A stretch of 64,000 nt of DNA from Firmicutes bacterium HGW-Firmicutes-7 (GTDB taxonomy: Bacteria > Bacillota > Clostridia > Lachnospirales > Vallitaleaceae), in contig PGZO01000002.1 in assembly GCA_002841375.1 (NCBI GenBank), positions 1 to 64,000 of the forward strand. Direction: 5' to 3'. Numbering within the stretch: position 1 is the first letter of the stretch; the number at the start of each line of letters is the position of its first letter. The position numbers and the translations under genes were made by a program. A model generated the notes under the pieces. That model saw only the letters and a list, made by a program, of their open reading frames with translations. It was not told the origin of the DNA and did no database searches. Of this stretch, positions 1 through 8,186 are shown one piece after another.

Positions 1-71
1 TATGGCATGGGTTATTTTTTATTTTTTTAAAATGACGCAATTTCTTATTAAATAAAAAGAGCGCTTGTCAG

Positions 72-140
72 CGCGTTATGAAAGATTATAATTTTTCAAT
101 ACTCTTTTTATGGCTTCGTAGGAAAGTAGAACTTTCCTAC
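72..140. repeat. 69-bp dispersed repeat, copy 1
   Basis: This 69-bp stretch starts CGCGTTATGAAAG and ends in the hairpin GTAGGAAAGT...ACTTTCCTAC. It matches 18416-18484 at 66 of 69 positions by my reading. It lies just beyond the terminator of the antiporter gene. A diverged, split copy is at 7792-7931. Confidence 0.8.
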
Positions 141-143
141 TGG

Positions 144-170
144 ATAAAAAGACCAGATAACAATCTGGTC
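144..170 (-). terminator. Intrinsic terminator of the antiporter gene
   Basis: Inverted repeat GACCAGA/TCTGGTC (151-157 and 164-170). Read on the minus strand it is followed by a T-run, the complement of ATAAAAA at 144-150. It sits about 50 bases past the stop codon of the antiporter gene. Confidence 0.7.
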
Positions 171-221
171 TAATAATTACGATATCAAAAGGTAGGGTAC
201 CCCTACGTTTACTTTTAGACT

Positions 222-1454
222 TTACAGCTCACTAAGACAACTTTCAGGTTCAAAATAATCTTGGTCATCACTATCCCCATCACCTTTATGCTTATAAGAA
301 ATCTTAAGCAATATTGGGGTAATCAACGTGGTAATAATTACAACTATTACGAGAGGACCAAATAGTACACCATTCATAATTCCTATAGCAGCACCTTTAT
401 CTGCAACGATCAGGGCTACCTCACCTCTAGAAACCATACCAATCCCTATTCTTAATGATTCTTTTTTTGTATAACCACATGCCCTTGCACCTAACCCACA
501 TCCAACAACCTTAGTTACTACTGAAACAATTAATAAGGCTAAGGTAAACAAGATAATAGGACCTGTTAAAGCAGAAAAATGTGTTTTAATCCCTATACTG
601 GCAAAAAATATTGGAGAGAGCAACATAAATGAAAGCACTTCAAACTTTTCTGAAATATAGTTAGATTGAGTTACACTTGATATAATGATTCCTGCTAGGT
701 AAGCGCCTGTAATATCTGCAATTCCAAAAAACTTTTCGGCTACAAAAGATAAAATCAAGCAAAAAGCTAATCCATATACAGGAATTCTTCTTTTTTTCCC
801 ATGTCTATTGCTAAGATGAGAAAAAACAAAGTAAAACGTTATGCCACATACACCTGCAAATACAAAGAATAATACGATTCGTATCAGTATGCTTGTCACG
901 CTAACTGAGGGATCAGCAAAACTAGAAATAATCGTCAAAATAATAATTCCTAATATATCATCGATAACGGCTGCCCCCAAAATTGCAGTCCCTGAAGGCG
1001 ACTTAAGTTTCCCCATTTCTCGAAGTGTTTCAACTGTAATACTAACAGATGTTGCTGTCAGAACAACGCCAATAAAGATATTTTGAAGTATTTGTTGTTG
1101 CGTCATTTCCCCTAAGGCTGTCCCTGAAAATATAGACGTTACTAAGAATCCGCCTGCTAAAGGAAGTGCCACGCCAATAATAGCTATAACTAGAGAGGCC
1201 TTCCCACATTTCTTCATTTCCTTAATATCTGTTTCTAAGCCCGCTGTAAACATTAAGGCAATTACACCAAGCTCTGCCATCTTATCTATAAAGTCTGTTT
1301 CATGAACAATATTTAAAACTGCCGGGCCTAAAATTAACCCAGCTATTAATGCACCTACAACTTGTGGTATCTTTATTTGTTTCGTAAGTAAACCTAAAAT
1401 CTTTGTACTCAATAAAATAATTGCTAAATCAAGAAAAAAATCAACTTCTAACAT
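222..1454 (-). CDS. Cation:proton antiporter, CPA2/Kef type (410 aa)
   Basis: Integral membrane protein of about 12 hydrophobic segments with the Na+/H+ exchanger (CPA2, KefB/NapA-like) pattern. The first segment reads LLSTKILGLLTKQIKIPQVV and runs into the conserved GALIAGLILGPAVL. A central DDILG motif (VIDDILGIII) carries the acidic pair that normally binds cations, and a late SRGEVALIV motif matches the family. There is no C-terminal TrkA-N or RCK domain, so it is a short form probably exchanging Na+ or K+ for H+ at the cytoplasmic membrane. The start is placed at the ATG preceded by GGAGGAACGATA. An upstream in-frame ATG at 1526 adds 24 non-hydrophobic residues without a ribosome site. 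The exact ion is not readable. Confidence 0.88.
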   Translation of the reverse strand: MLEVDFFLDLAIILLSTKILGLLTKQIKIPQVVGALIAGLILGPAVLNIVHETDFIDKMAELGVIALMFTAGLETDIKEMKKCGKASLVIAIIGVALPLAGGFLVTSIFSGTALGEMTQQQILQNIFIGVVLTATSVSITVETLREMGKLKSPSGTAILGAAVIDDILGIIILTIISSFADPSVSVTSILIRIVLFFVFAGVCGITFYFVFSHLSNRHGKKRRIPVYGLAFCLILSFVAEKFFGIADITGAYLAGIIISSVTQSNYISEKFEVLSFMLLSPIFFASIGIKTHFSALTGPIILFTLALLIVSVVTKVVGCGLGARACGYTKKESLRIGIGMVSRGEVALIVADKGAAIGIMNGVLFGPLVIVVIITTLITPILLKISYKHKGDGDSDDQDYFEPESCLSEL

Positions 1455-1526
1455 TATCGTTCCTCCTAATTTTATTACATAAAATAATGCGTAATCTATC
1501 GGAAGTTTCTGATCAAAAAGAAACAA

Positions 1527-1984
1527 ATTTTAGCATCTAACATTTTTTTCCACAAAAAAAGACCATCAACCCTTTTTCTAAGAAAATCTTCAGCAATATA
1601 TTGTCTTATAATTATTTGCTACTAATGGCCTTCCATCATTCTTAGATAAAAAGTCAATAATCTTTTTTCTATACTATCCTTGATTAAGGTGTCAAAAGCA
1701 TATAGTTATTCTTTTTTCTACCATATACTGCATATGGATGCTTCTGCCATGCTTTTAACACTTTAATCATCTTTACTTTTGTTCATTGATTATTGTACGA
1801 TCATTTATATAAATAGGTTTTACCCCTTTTGAATTCCTTGATTATTATATTCCTGTATTTTTTCTTTGTCAATATCTCAAAAAGAAGAGGTTGTATACAC
1901 GTATACATGTATATATATACAATTTTGATAAGGTTTTAATCATTACGCATTTTAATTCGTACATTATGCAGAATTATACACAAA
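1527..1984. other. Long intergenic stretch, no convincing gene
   Basis: About 650 bases separate the antiporter start from the next gene. I find only short interrupted reading frames, for example a 29-codon minus-strand frame around 1680-1766. There is no good ribosome site with a long ORF and no RNA gene I recognise. It may hold decayed coding sequence. A striking alternating purine-pyrimidine tract is at 1892-1921. Confidence 0.4.
1892..1921. repeat. 30-base alternating purine/pyrimidine tract
   Basis: Every base from 1892 to 1921 alternates pyrimidine and purine (TGTATACACGTATACATGTA, then continuing TA steps). The tract contains nested palindromes of the type GTATAC. Such tracts can adopt unusual helical forms or hold operators. 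No function is assigned. Confidence 0.6.
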
Positions 1985-2020
1985 CAAAAAAAGTTGCATA
2001 TAAAAACTACTATGCAACTT
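1985..2020 (-). terminator. Intrinsic terminator after the cyclase gene
   Basis: Inverted repeat AAGTTGCATA (1991-2000) / TATGCAACTT (2011-2020). On the minus strand it is followed by a run of T (complement of CAAAAAAA). It lies about 90 bases downstream of the cyclase stop codon. Confidence 0.75.
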
Positions 2021-2109
2021 GATAATATTTAAGTTAAAATAACAAATATATTTGTACTATTTGTCAGTGCTTAATTGATTTTTCTACACAATTCGCCAAG
2101 CAAATCAAC

Positions 2110-2730
2110 CTATTCTTTAATCAGTATTGCTCGAGCGGGCGCAGCTTCAACGTCAAGTAATTTTATTGGTAGCACAATTAATTGGTAATTTCCTTCTTGT
2201 ACTTGGTCAAGTTTCAACCCTTCTAAAATCATAACACCTTGATCTAAAAGTATTTTATGTGTTTCATGATTTGGCTGATTTCGCTCAATACCAAGTGCAT
2301 CTATTCCAACACCTTTAATATTTAGGCGTTCTAGGTATTTTGCACCCGACTCTTCTAAATAAATAAACTTTTCGTTAAAGTTTGTATCAAAAGAATTTTT
2401 GGTTTTAAGAAGAATATAGTCGTCTTCTTGTATGTCTTTCATTTTTAAGTCCTGTTCAGTAATACATTCCTTCACAAAGGTAAAGTCAAGTACTTTGGCC
2501 TGACTAATAAAGTCTTCTATTGAATAGTTTGCCATTGTATTGCCTCCTTCAATCATATGTAAAGGCGCATCTATGTGAGTTCCTGTGTGCATGTTTATTG
2601 TCAAACTACTCTCATAATGATTATTTTCTTTAAAGTTTGCACTTTCAAATATCTTAGGTCTTTTTTCTTCTTTATTTTTATACACAATCATATCTTTTGA
2701 AATTGTCATCGAAATATCTATGATTTCCAT
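2110..2730 (-). CDS. Cyclase family protein (kynurenine formamidase-like, 206 aa)
   Basis: Member of the Zn-dependent cyclase/arylformamidase family (Cyclase, PF04199). The metal-binding signature HTGTHIDAP is at residues 48-56, and the length of about 206 residues is normal for the family. Characterised relatives hydrolyse N-formylkynurenine or act as isatin hydrolases, but the family is broad and the substrate cannot be read here. The ATG is preceded by AGAGGAGGTATAACAG. It sits 14 bases downstream of zwf and may be co-transcribed with zwf-gnd, although no pathway link is obvious. Confidence 0.82.
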   Translation of the reverse strand: MEIIDISMTISKDMIVYKNKEEKRPKIFESANFKENNHYESSLTINMHTGTHIDAPLHMIEGGNTMANYSIEDFISQAKVLDFTFVKECITEQDLKMKDIQEDDYILLKTKNSFDTNFNEKFIYLEESGAKYLERLNIKGVGIDALGIERNQPNHETHKILLDQGVMILEGLKLDQVQEGNYQLIVLPIKLLDVEAAPARAILIKE

Positions 2731-2744
2731 CTGTTATACCTCCT

Positions 2745-4208
2745 CTAAAAGTCAAATCTTGAATTACTTAAATCTTCAATATTCCACCATTTTCTATGGG
2801 TTGCTTTTATTAAATATTCTGCTTCAATAGGTCCCTCAGAACCTTTTTCATAAGAGACTAAATAATCATCTTTCGTACAACTGCTCATCAAATGTTTAAT
2901 AATCTTCCATGCTGCTTCTACCTCATCCCATCTAGTAAATAACGTAGAATCCCCTGCAATAATGTCGTTTAGTAGTCTCTCATACGCCTCAGGCGATTGA
3001 TAAATAAAATTACAAGACTGACAATAGTCCATACTAACAGGCATAAGTTCTTTTTCACTTCTTGGTTTTTTTGTATTAATTCTAAAATATATTCCTTCTT
3101 CGGGCTGGATTTTAATTACTAATAAATTAGGTTGCGCCAAACAACCAAACGGTTCACCTAAAACTTCCTTTTTAAATTCAATAATAATTTCTGCTTCCTT
3201 TCCATTTAAAAATTTACCCGTTCTTAAATAAAATGGAACGCCTTCCCATGTTGGATGATCAATCTCACATTTAATCGCAACGTAGGTTTCGGTCTTAGAA
3301 TGTGGCTTAACCTTTTCCTCTTGCAAATATCCTTCATATTGACCAAATACTATATTCTCATGGCTCTTCAAATCAGGTATAATTTTAATATTATTGAGGA
3401 CCTTCACCTTTTCATCACGAATGCTATCCGTTTCAAAGGATCTCGGTTGTTCCATAGCAATAAACGCAAGTATTTGCAATAGGTGATTTTGAATCATATC
3501 TCTTAATGCACCTGATTGATCGTAATATCCACCTCGTTCTTCCACGCCATTACTTTCCTTAACAGTTATTTGTACATTATCTATTGATTCTTTGTTCCAA
3601 ACAGCCTTGAAAATTTGGTTTGTAAAACGTATTGTTAATATATTCTGTATCATTTCCTTCCCTAAGTAATGATCGATTCTATATATATTATTTTCTCCAA
3701 ATACAGCTGATATACTATTGTTAATTTGGGTAGCTGATTCTAGATCATAACCAAAAGGCTTCTCAAAAACTGCACGTTTGAAACCTTTCTTCCCCTTCAA
3801 ACAATATTTATCTAAATATGCAGAGATTGCTGGAAAATCTGTAGGTGCAGTAGCCAAATAATAAATTCTATTGCCATCGGTTTGATGGGCTTGATCTAAA
3901 TTGATCATAAAGTTATTAAAAGCTGCATAATGTAATTCATTCGTAAAATCCAATTGATAATAATAAATCCGTTGTTTAAAAGAATCGAAGCTCCGCTTAG
4001 AATAATCAGGATTTTTTTTCTTGATTTTGTCTTCTACTTCCTTTCTATATTGCTCATTGGTTTTCTCTCTTCTTCCAATCGCTACAAAAAAGATATTTGA
4101 ATCAAACTTTTCCTCTTGAAAAAGCTGATAAAAAGCAGGAAATAATTTATTATATGCCAAATTACCTGTTCCACCAAAAATAGTAAATATTATTCGCTGA
4201 TTATTCAT
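2745..4208 (-). CDS. zwf: Glucose-6-phosphate 1-dehydrogenase (487 aa)
   Basis: First enzyme of the oxidative pentose phosphate pathway, oxidising glucose 6-phosphate to 6-phosphogluconolactone with production of NADPH in the cytoplasm. The N-terminal dinucleotide fold reads FGGTGNLA at residues 11-18, a variant of the more usual GASGDLA. The diagnostic active-site motif RIDHYLGKE lies near residue 180. Full family length. The start ATG follows ATAGGGGGTCAAAAAT. It lies 12 bases downstream of the 6-phosphogluconate dehydrogenase gene on the same strand, so the two probably form an operon supplying NADPH and pentoses. Confidence 0.96.
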   Translation of the reverse strand: MNNQRIIFTIFGGTGNLAYNKLFPAFYQLFQEEKFDSNIFFVAIGRREKTNEQYRKEVEDKIKKKNPDYSKRSFDSFKQRIYYYQLDFTNELHYAAFNNFMINLDQAHQTDGNRIYYLATAPTDFPAISAYLDKYCLKGKKGFKRAVFEKPFGYDLESATQINNSISAVFGENNIYRIDHYLGKEMIQNILTIRFTNQIFKAVWNKESIDNVQITVKESNGVEERGGYYDQSGALRDMIQNHLLQILAFIAMEQPRSFETDSIRDEKVKVLNNIKIIPDLKSHENIVFGQYEGYLQEEKVKPHSKTETYVAIKCEIDHPTWEGVPFYLRTGKFLNGKEAEIIIEFKKEVLGEPFGCLAQPNLLVIKIQPEEGIYFRINTKKPRSEKELMPVSMDYCQSCNFIYQSPEAYERLLNDIIAGDSTLFTRWDEVEAAWKIIKHLMSSCTKDDYLVSYEKGSEGPIEAEYLIKATHRKWWNIEDLSNSRFDF

Positions 4209-4220
4209 ATTTTTGACCCC

Positions 4221-5117
4221 CTATTTTTTGTGTAGCTTATGCCCACCAAATTCATTCCTTAGGGCAGCCACTACTTTGTTTGAAAAAGCCTCTGGGTCTT
4301 TTGTAGAATATCTAACGAATAATGAGTTTGTAATAACAGGTGCTGGCACCCCAAGGCGAATGGCCTCTTCTACAGTCCATTGTCCTTCTCCAAGGGCATC
4401 AATAATCGGTACAATTTCTTCAAGGTTCCCATTATTTTCAAAGGCGCTTTTTGTTTTATTTATTAGGTATCCTGCAATTATTGAACCATTGCCCCATACA
4501 TTTGCAACTTTCTCAAAATCCATTTCAAATTCGGATTTTCTAAGTATCTCAAACCCTTCTCCAATAGCTTGCATCATCCCATATTCTATGCCATTATGGA
4601 CCATTTTAACGTAGTGTCCTGACCCTCTCTTGCCTACATGGAGATATCCACCTTCTACATTGAGCAGCTTTAACATTGGCTCTAATCTCCTTACAGGCTC
4701 ATCTTCTCCTCCAACCATCATACAAGCACCGTTTCTTGCGCCACTGGTTCCTCCGCTCGTTCCAGCATCCACAAAAAATAGCCCTTTTTCTTGTAGCGCA
4801 TCTCCACGTCTTAATGTATCGGTAAATCTTGAATTACCACCATCAATAATTGTATCTCCTGGTGAAAGAAATGGAAGTAAGCTATCAATTACACTATCCA
4901 CTGCTACACCAGCCGTAACCATAATCCATACTGCTCTGGGCTTCTCTAACGATAAGACGAGTTGCTCAATTGTTTCAAAGGTTTTAATACCTTCCTTTGC
5001 TATTTGTTTTAAGGTATCCTTGTTTCTTGCATAAGCATGAACTTGAACACCTTTATCTTTCATGTTAAGTACAAGATTATATCCCATTTTACCTAAACCT
5101 ATAAATCCAATATTCAT
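4221..5117 (-). CDS. gnd: 6-phosphogluconate dehydrogenase, short form (298 aa)
   Basis: Oxidative decarboxylation of 6-phosphogluconate to ribulose 5-phosphate. The Rossmann motif GLGKMG is at residues 7-12. The substrate-binding stretches GGNSRF, DAGTSGG and MVHNGIEYGMMQ match the family. At 298 residues it belongs to the short GndA/YqeC-type enzymes, which lack the long C-terminal helical extension of the 470-residue form and are often NAD-dependent. The start ATG is preceded by AGGAGGTATTTT. It is upstream of zwf in the same operon. Confidence 0.93.
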   Translation of the reverse strand: MNIGFIGLGKMGYNLVLNMKDKGVQVHAYARNKDTLKQIAKEGIKTFETIEQLVLSLEKPRAVWIMVTAGVAVDSVIDSLLPFLSPGDTIIDGGNSRFTDTLRRGDALQEKGLFFVDAGTSGGTSGARNGACMMVGGEDEPVRRLEPMLKLLNVEGGYLHVGKRGSGHYVKMVHNGIEYGMMQAIGEGFEILRKSEFEMDFEKVANVWGNGSIIAGYLINKTKSAFENNGNLEEIVPIIDALGEGQWTVEEAIRLGVPAPVITNSLFVRYSTKDPEAFSNKVVAALRNEFGGHKLHKK

Positions 5118-5264
5118 AAAATACCTCCTAGTTATATATTCTAATATTCAAATATTCTTATTATCTATTATAAACAATGGCGCTCAATTTGTAAATGATA
5201 GTTTATCCTTGTGTTATACTATTAGTGTTTTCAAGATAAACTATTGTTATACTTTACAATCAAA

Positions 5265-5308
5265 AAATAAGGAAGCCATCGTTCTTATTTGAACCAAGCT
5301 TCCTTATT
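5265..5308 (-). terminator. Intrinsic terminator after the DUF4349 gene
   Basis: Inverted repeat AATAAGGAAGC / GCTTCCTTATT separated by about 20 bases. On the minus strand it is followed by TTTTTTG. It lies 30 bases beyond the stop codon of the DUF4349 lipoprotein gene. Confidence 0.75.
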
Positions 5309-5337
5309 CTATTTAGCCTATCCTCACGTATATCTGA

Positions 5338-6318
5338 CTATTTCTGGTCATCACTTTCTTCTGATTTTATGATTGATTGATTTTCTGTCTCTTTTATAAA
5401 ATGCTTTCTTTTTCTTGCCGAATTCAGCTTTTTAATGGTTATTAGTAGTGCAAGAATAATTGCTGCCCATACGATAATGTAAGGAATTGCTACTATAATA
5501 AAGATAAAAAGATTAACAAAAAAATCTTTAATATGATCAATTGATTTTATAAATCCTTTAGATATTTTCTCACCTATCGTCACAGCAGGTTCTTCATTAA
5601 TTGTTACTTCAACTACTTCTTTCAGTTCAAGTTGAACAGTACCATAATTGACTTGATTATCTAGATTGTTCATTGTAGCTGTATAAGTTTCAATTTGATA
5701 GCGTACATTTGATAATTGATTTTCAATTTCTAAAATATCTTTTAGCTCGTTACCTTTTTTTACTAATTCAAGTAATCTTTCTTCTTGAACCTTCAAAGAA
5801 TTAATTCTAGCCATTACATCAAAATATTGGGTAGTAACATCCTCTTTATTGCCCCGTTCTTGAACCACATTACCTAATACTTTAAGCTCTTCAGTAAAAT
5901 TTTTCAATTTTTCTGCTGGTATTCTAAAGGTATAATACGCATGTCTTGTATTGTAATAATTTGTGTTATTGATTTGTTTGCCAGTTACTTCCGAATTCTC
6001 GATGTAACCAAGATATTTACTCACCAAGCTTTCAACTGCTGGTATGGTCGTGTCAAATTCTATTGTTTCCATAATGAAATATTTTTTTAGAATATTTTTT
6101 CTTTCCGTCTGGTAATCGTCCCCATCAGCATTTGATAGCGCATTATCGTAATACTCTTGCTTATAGTCTTCATCACTTGCTGCTTCTTCTGTAGCTGTCT
6201 CTTCCCTACTACTACTGATACCACTAGACTTACTGCGTCCACACCCCGTAGAACTTAACAGCATTAAAGCGACCAAGCTTCCTATTAAAATTGTTCTAAA
6301 TAGCAAATTCTTCTTCAT
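5338..6318 (-). CDS. DUF4349 domain-containing lipoprotein (326 aa)
   Basis: A secreted, membrane-anchored protein of unknown function. The N-terminal signal sequence ends in the lipobox LLSSTGC with the lipidated cysteine at residue 26. A low-complexity acidic/serine linker follows. The central part matches the DUF4349 pattern: YFIMETIEFDT..., paired beta elements, then a coiled coil with KVQEERLLELVKKGNELKDI. A strongly hydrophobic segment near residues 265-292 precedes a basic tail ending in KSEESDDQK. DUF4349 proteins usually have this signal-coil-TM layout. The gene stands alone, with its own terminator. Confidence 0.85.
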   Translation of the reverse strand: MKKNLLFRTILIGSLVALMLLSSTGCGRSKSSGISSSREETATEEAASDEDYKQEYYDNALSNADGDDYQTERKNILKKYFIMETIEFDTTIPAVESLVSKYLGYIENSEVTGKQINNTNYYNTRHAYYTFRIPAEKLKNFTEELKVLGNVVQERGNKEDVTTQYFDVMARINSLKVQEERLLELVKKGNELKDILEIENQLSNVRYQIETYTATMNNLDNQVNYGTVQLELKEVVEVTINEEPAVTIGEKISKGFIKSIDHIKDFFVNLFIFIIVAIPYIIVWAAIILALLITIKKLNSARKRKHFIKETENQSIIKSEESDDQK

Positions 6319-6463
6319 ATGATCTCCTCCTCGATTATTATATGTATTTGACGATTAAATGCTAAAATATGTTCCCACTCAAATCATTCTTCATCAATAC
6401 ATTTAATACATGTTAAAAACAGCATCCCTTTATTAATAATATAGTCTTCTCCATTAAGGCAAC

Positions 6464-7711
6464 TTACACATCCTTATTGGCCATATTCCTCAAATCATGT
6501 CCAGCTGGTTTTTGAAAAATCCTAAGTCCAAATTGGGGTACTATGGCCAATATATGATCAAAAATATCTGATTGGATCATTTCATAGGTTTCCCATCCGA
6601 TCTCTTTGACAAAGACGTAGATCTCTAAGGGTAGCCCATTTTCAGTAGGTGATAATTGTCTTACTATTTGTACCATTCCATCATGTATCTTCGGATGATT
6701 CTTTAGGTAAGTTTCAATATACACTCTGAGTACCCCTATATTGGTTAAATGCCTGCCATTGATTAGCTTGGAGGTATCTATATCATTGACCAAATTGAAA
6801 TGTTTGATTTCTTCTGACTTGTCGTGAATATATTTCGTTAAGTAATGAATTTGCTCGAAGTCTTTTAACGAATCCTCTGTACAAAATGTTATTGAATTCA
6901 TATCAATGTAAATGGAACGTTTAATTCTTCTTCCTCCGGATTGTGTCATTCCACGCCAGTTCTTAAAAGAATCTGAAACCAATGCATAGGATGGTATGGT
7001 CGTTATGGTTTTATCAAAATTTTCTACCTTAACTGTATTGAGTGAAATATCAATGACATCTCCATCTGCGCCATACTTGGGCATTTCAATCCAGTCACCT
7101 ATTCGTACCATATCATTGGAGGATAGCTGTATACCAGCAACCAGTCCTAATATAGAGTCTTTAAATATCAGTAGTAAAACAGCGGATAAGGCACCAATTC
7201 CACTAAATAGCAGTACCGGACTTTTCCCAATAATTGTAGCAATAATAACAATACCTGCTACAATGTAAATAAAAATTTTGACTACTTGCAAATACCCCTT
7301 AATCGGCTTGTTCTTTGAACTTTCAAACGTTCTATATATATCATTAATTGCATTTAATAACGCATCTATAGCTGAAACACTAATAATGACAATATAACAC
7401 ATCGCTAGGTTTTGTAGAATAAATTCAATATAGGCGGAGAAAACAGGTGCAAAAGAATAAATCACAAGGGCTGGGACAATTCTAGAAAGTTTATGAAAAA
7501 CCTTTCTTTCTAAAATCACATCATCCCACTTCACTTTGTTATTAAGCATAAAATGTGATAATGCTTTCAATATCACTTTATTTGTAATGAGCCTACCAAT
7601 CAAGCTCAGCAAAAGTATAATTAAAAAGGTGATTGCAATGGCTAGGTAATCAGCGGCCCATTCTGCTATTTCATATTTCATAATTAGTTGACTAATTTTT
7701 TCAATCAACAC
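6464..7711 (-). CDS. MscS-family mechanosensitive ion channel (415 aa)
   Basis: Small-conductance mechanosensitive channel family. Several N-terminal transmembrane segments are followed by the conserved pore/beta-domain transition: GIGALSAVLLLIFKDSILGLVAGIQL, then MVRIGDWIEMPKYGADGDVIDISLNTVKVENFD. It resembles the YbdG/YnaI branch with an extended C-terminal domain (EIYVFVKEIGWETYEMIQSD). The start is placed at GTG 7711, preceded by AAAGGGGTATGC. The longer frame to 7762 adds residues without a ribosome site. It probably acts as an osmotic safety valve in the cytoplasmic membrane. Confidence 0.9.
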   Translation of the reverse strand: MLIEKISQLIMKYEIAEWAADYLAIAITFLIILLLSLIGRLITNKVILKALSHFMLNNKVKWDDVILERKVFHKLSRIVPALVIYSFAPVFSAYIEFILQNLAMCYIVIISVSAIDALLNAINDIYRTFESSKNKPIKGYLQVVKIFIYIVAGIVIIATIIGKSPVLLFSGIGALSAVLLLIFKDSILGLVAGIQLSSNDMVRIGDWIEMPKYGADGDVIDISLNTVKVENFDKTITTIPSYALVSDSFKNWRGMTQSGGRRIKRSIYIDMNSITFCTEDSLKDFEQIHYLTKYIHDKSEEIKHFNLVNDIDTSKLINGRHLTNIGVLRVYIETYLKNHPKIHDGMVQIVRQLSPTENGLPLEIYVFVKEIGWETYEMIQSDIFDHILAIVPQFGLRIFQKPAGHDLRNMANKDV

Positions 7712-7791
7712 GCATACCCCTTTCTCTTTATTAATGGTCGTACATCCTACAATATAGTTCATTTCCTTTTCATAGTCAACACCTTTATAAA

Positions 7792-7931
7792 ATTCAACGC
7801 TCTTTTTATGATTATCGTAGGAAAATACAATTTTTCTGCGAAATTAAATTTTTATGTAACGTCGAAACTTTCATGTTTTATTTCATTCTAGTTGGTGAAT
7901 ATATTTCATAAAAGGTTTCCTACTGGATAAA
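7792..7931. repeat. Diverged, split copy of the 69-bp repeat
   Basis: The left part (TTCAACGCTCTTTTTATG...CGTAGGAAAATA, 7792-7826) and the right part (TTTCCTACTGGATAAAA, about 7915-7931) match the two arms of copy 1 and its flank. They are separated here by about 85 unrelated bases. I read this as an old copy with an insertion between the hairpin arms. Confidence 0.5.
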
Positions 7932-7969
7932 AAAACACCTAAAATAATCAGATATTTTTGTCTGTTAAA

Positions 7970-7994
7970 AATGAGCAAGCCTATAAGCCGAGTT
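7970..7994. repeat. Partial duplicate of the rnpB 3' end (candidate att site)
   Basis: The 25 bases 7970-7994 match 16046-16070 with a single mismatch. In the right copy these bases are the functional 3' terminus of RNase P RNA (complement of AACTCGGCTTAT and the P1 strand). Here there is no RNase P body next to it, so this is an isolated fragment in direct orientation. Confidence 0.8.
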
Positions 7995-8186
7995 AGATAG
8001 AGTGCTTCTATCTACTGTTTTTTGTTGTAGGAAAAACATGGTTTGTAGTTATATATTTGATTTTTAGTCAAATATTTATGAGACAGTTAACCCATTTTCA
8101 CTTATCATATAAAACGGAGGAAAAGGCTAAAATGAAGCACTTTTATAATATCATTTACAATACTTAATCAATTACATATGTACTCG
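7995..8186. other. Island edge, non-coding, with hairpins and a tiny ORF
   Basis: TAGATAG...CTATCTA (about 7993-8013) followed by CTGTTTTTTG looks like a plus-strand terminator. A second hairpin, ATATTTGA/GTCAAATAT, is near 8053-8078. A GGAGG at 8116-8120 precedes an 11-codon plus-strand ORF (8132-8167), possibly the remnant of a deleted gene. No full gene is visible. Confidence 0.4.

Noticed and set aside
1680-1766. 29-codon minus-strand ORF in the 1.5-2.0 kb gap
   Set aside because: No ribosome site, flanked by stops in frame, no recognisable similarity.
8132-8167. 11-codon plus-strand ORF with a strong GGAGG at the island edge
   Set aside because: Too short to support as a gene. It is more likely the start of a gene whose remainder was deleted, so it is mentioned only in the gap entry.
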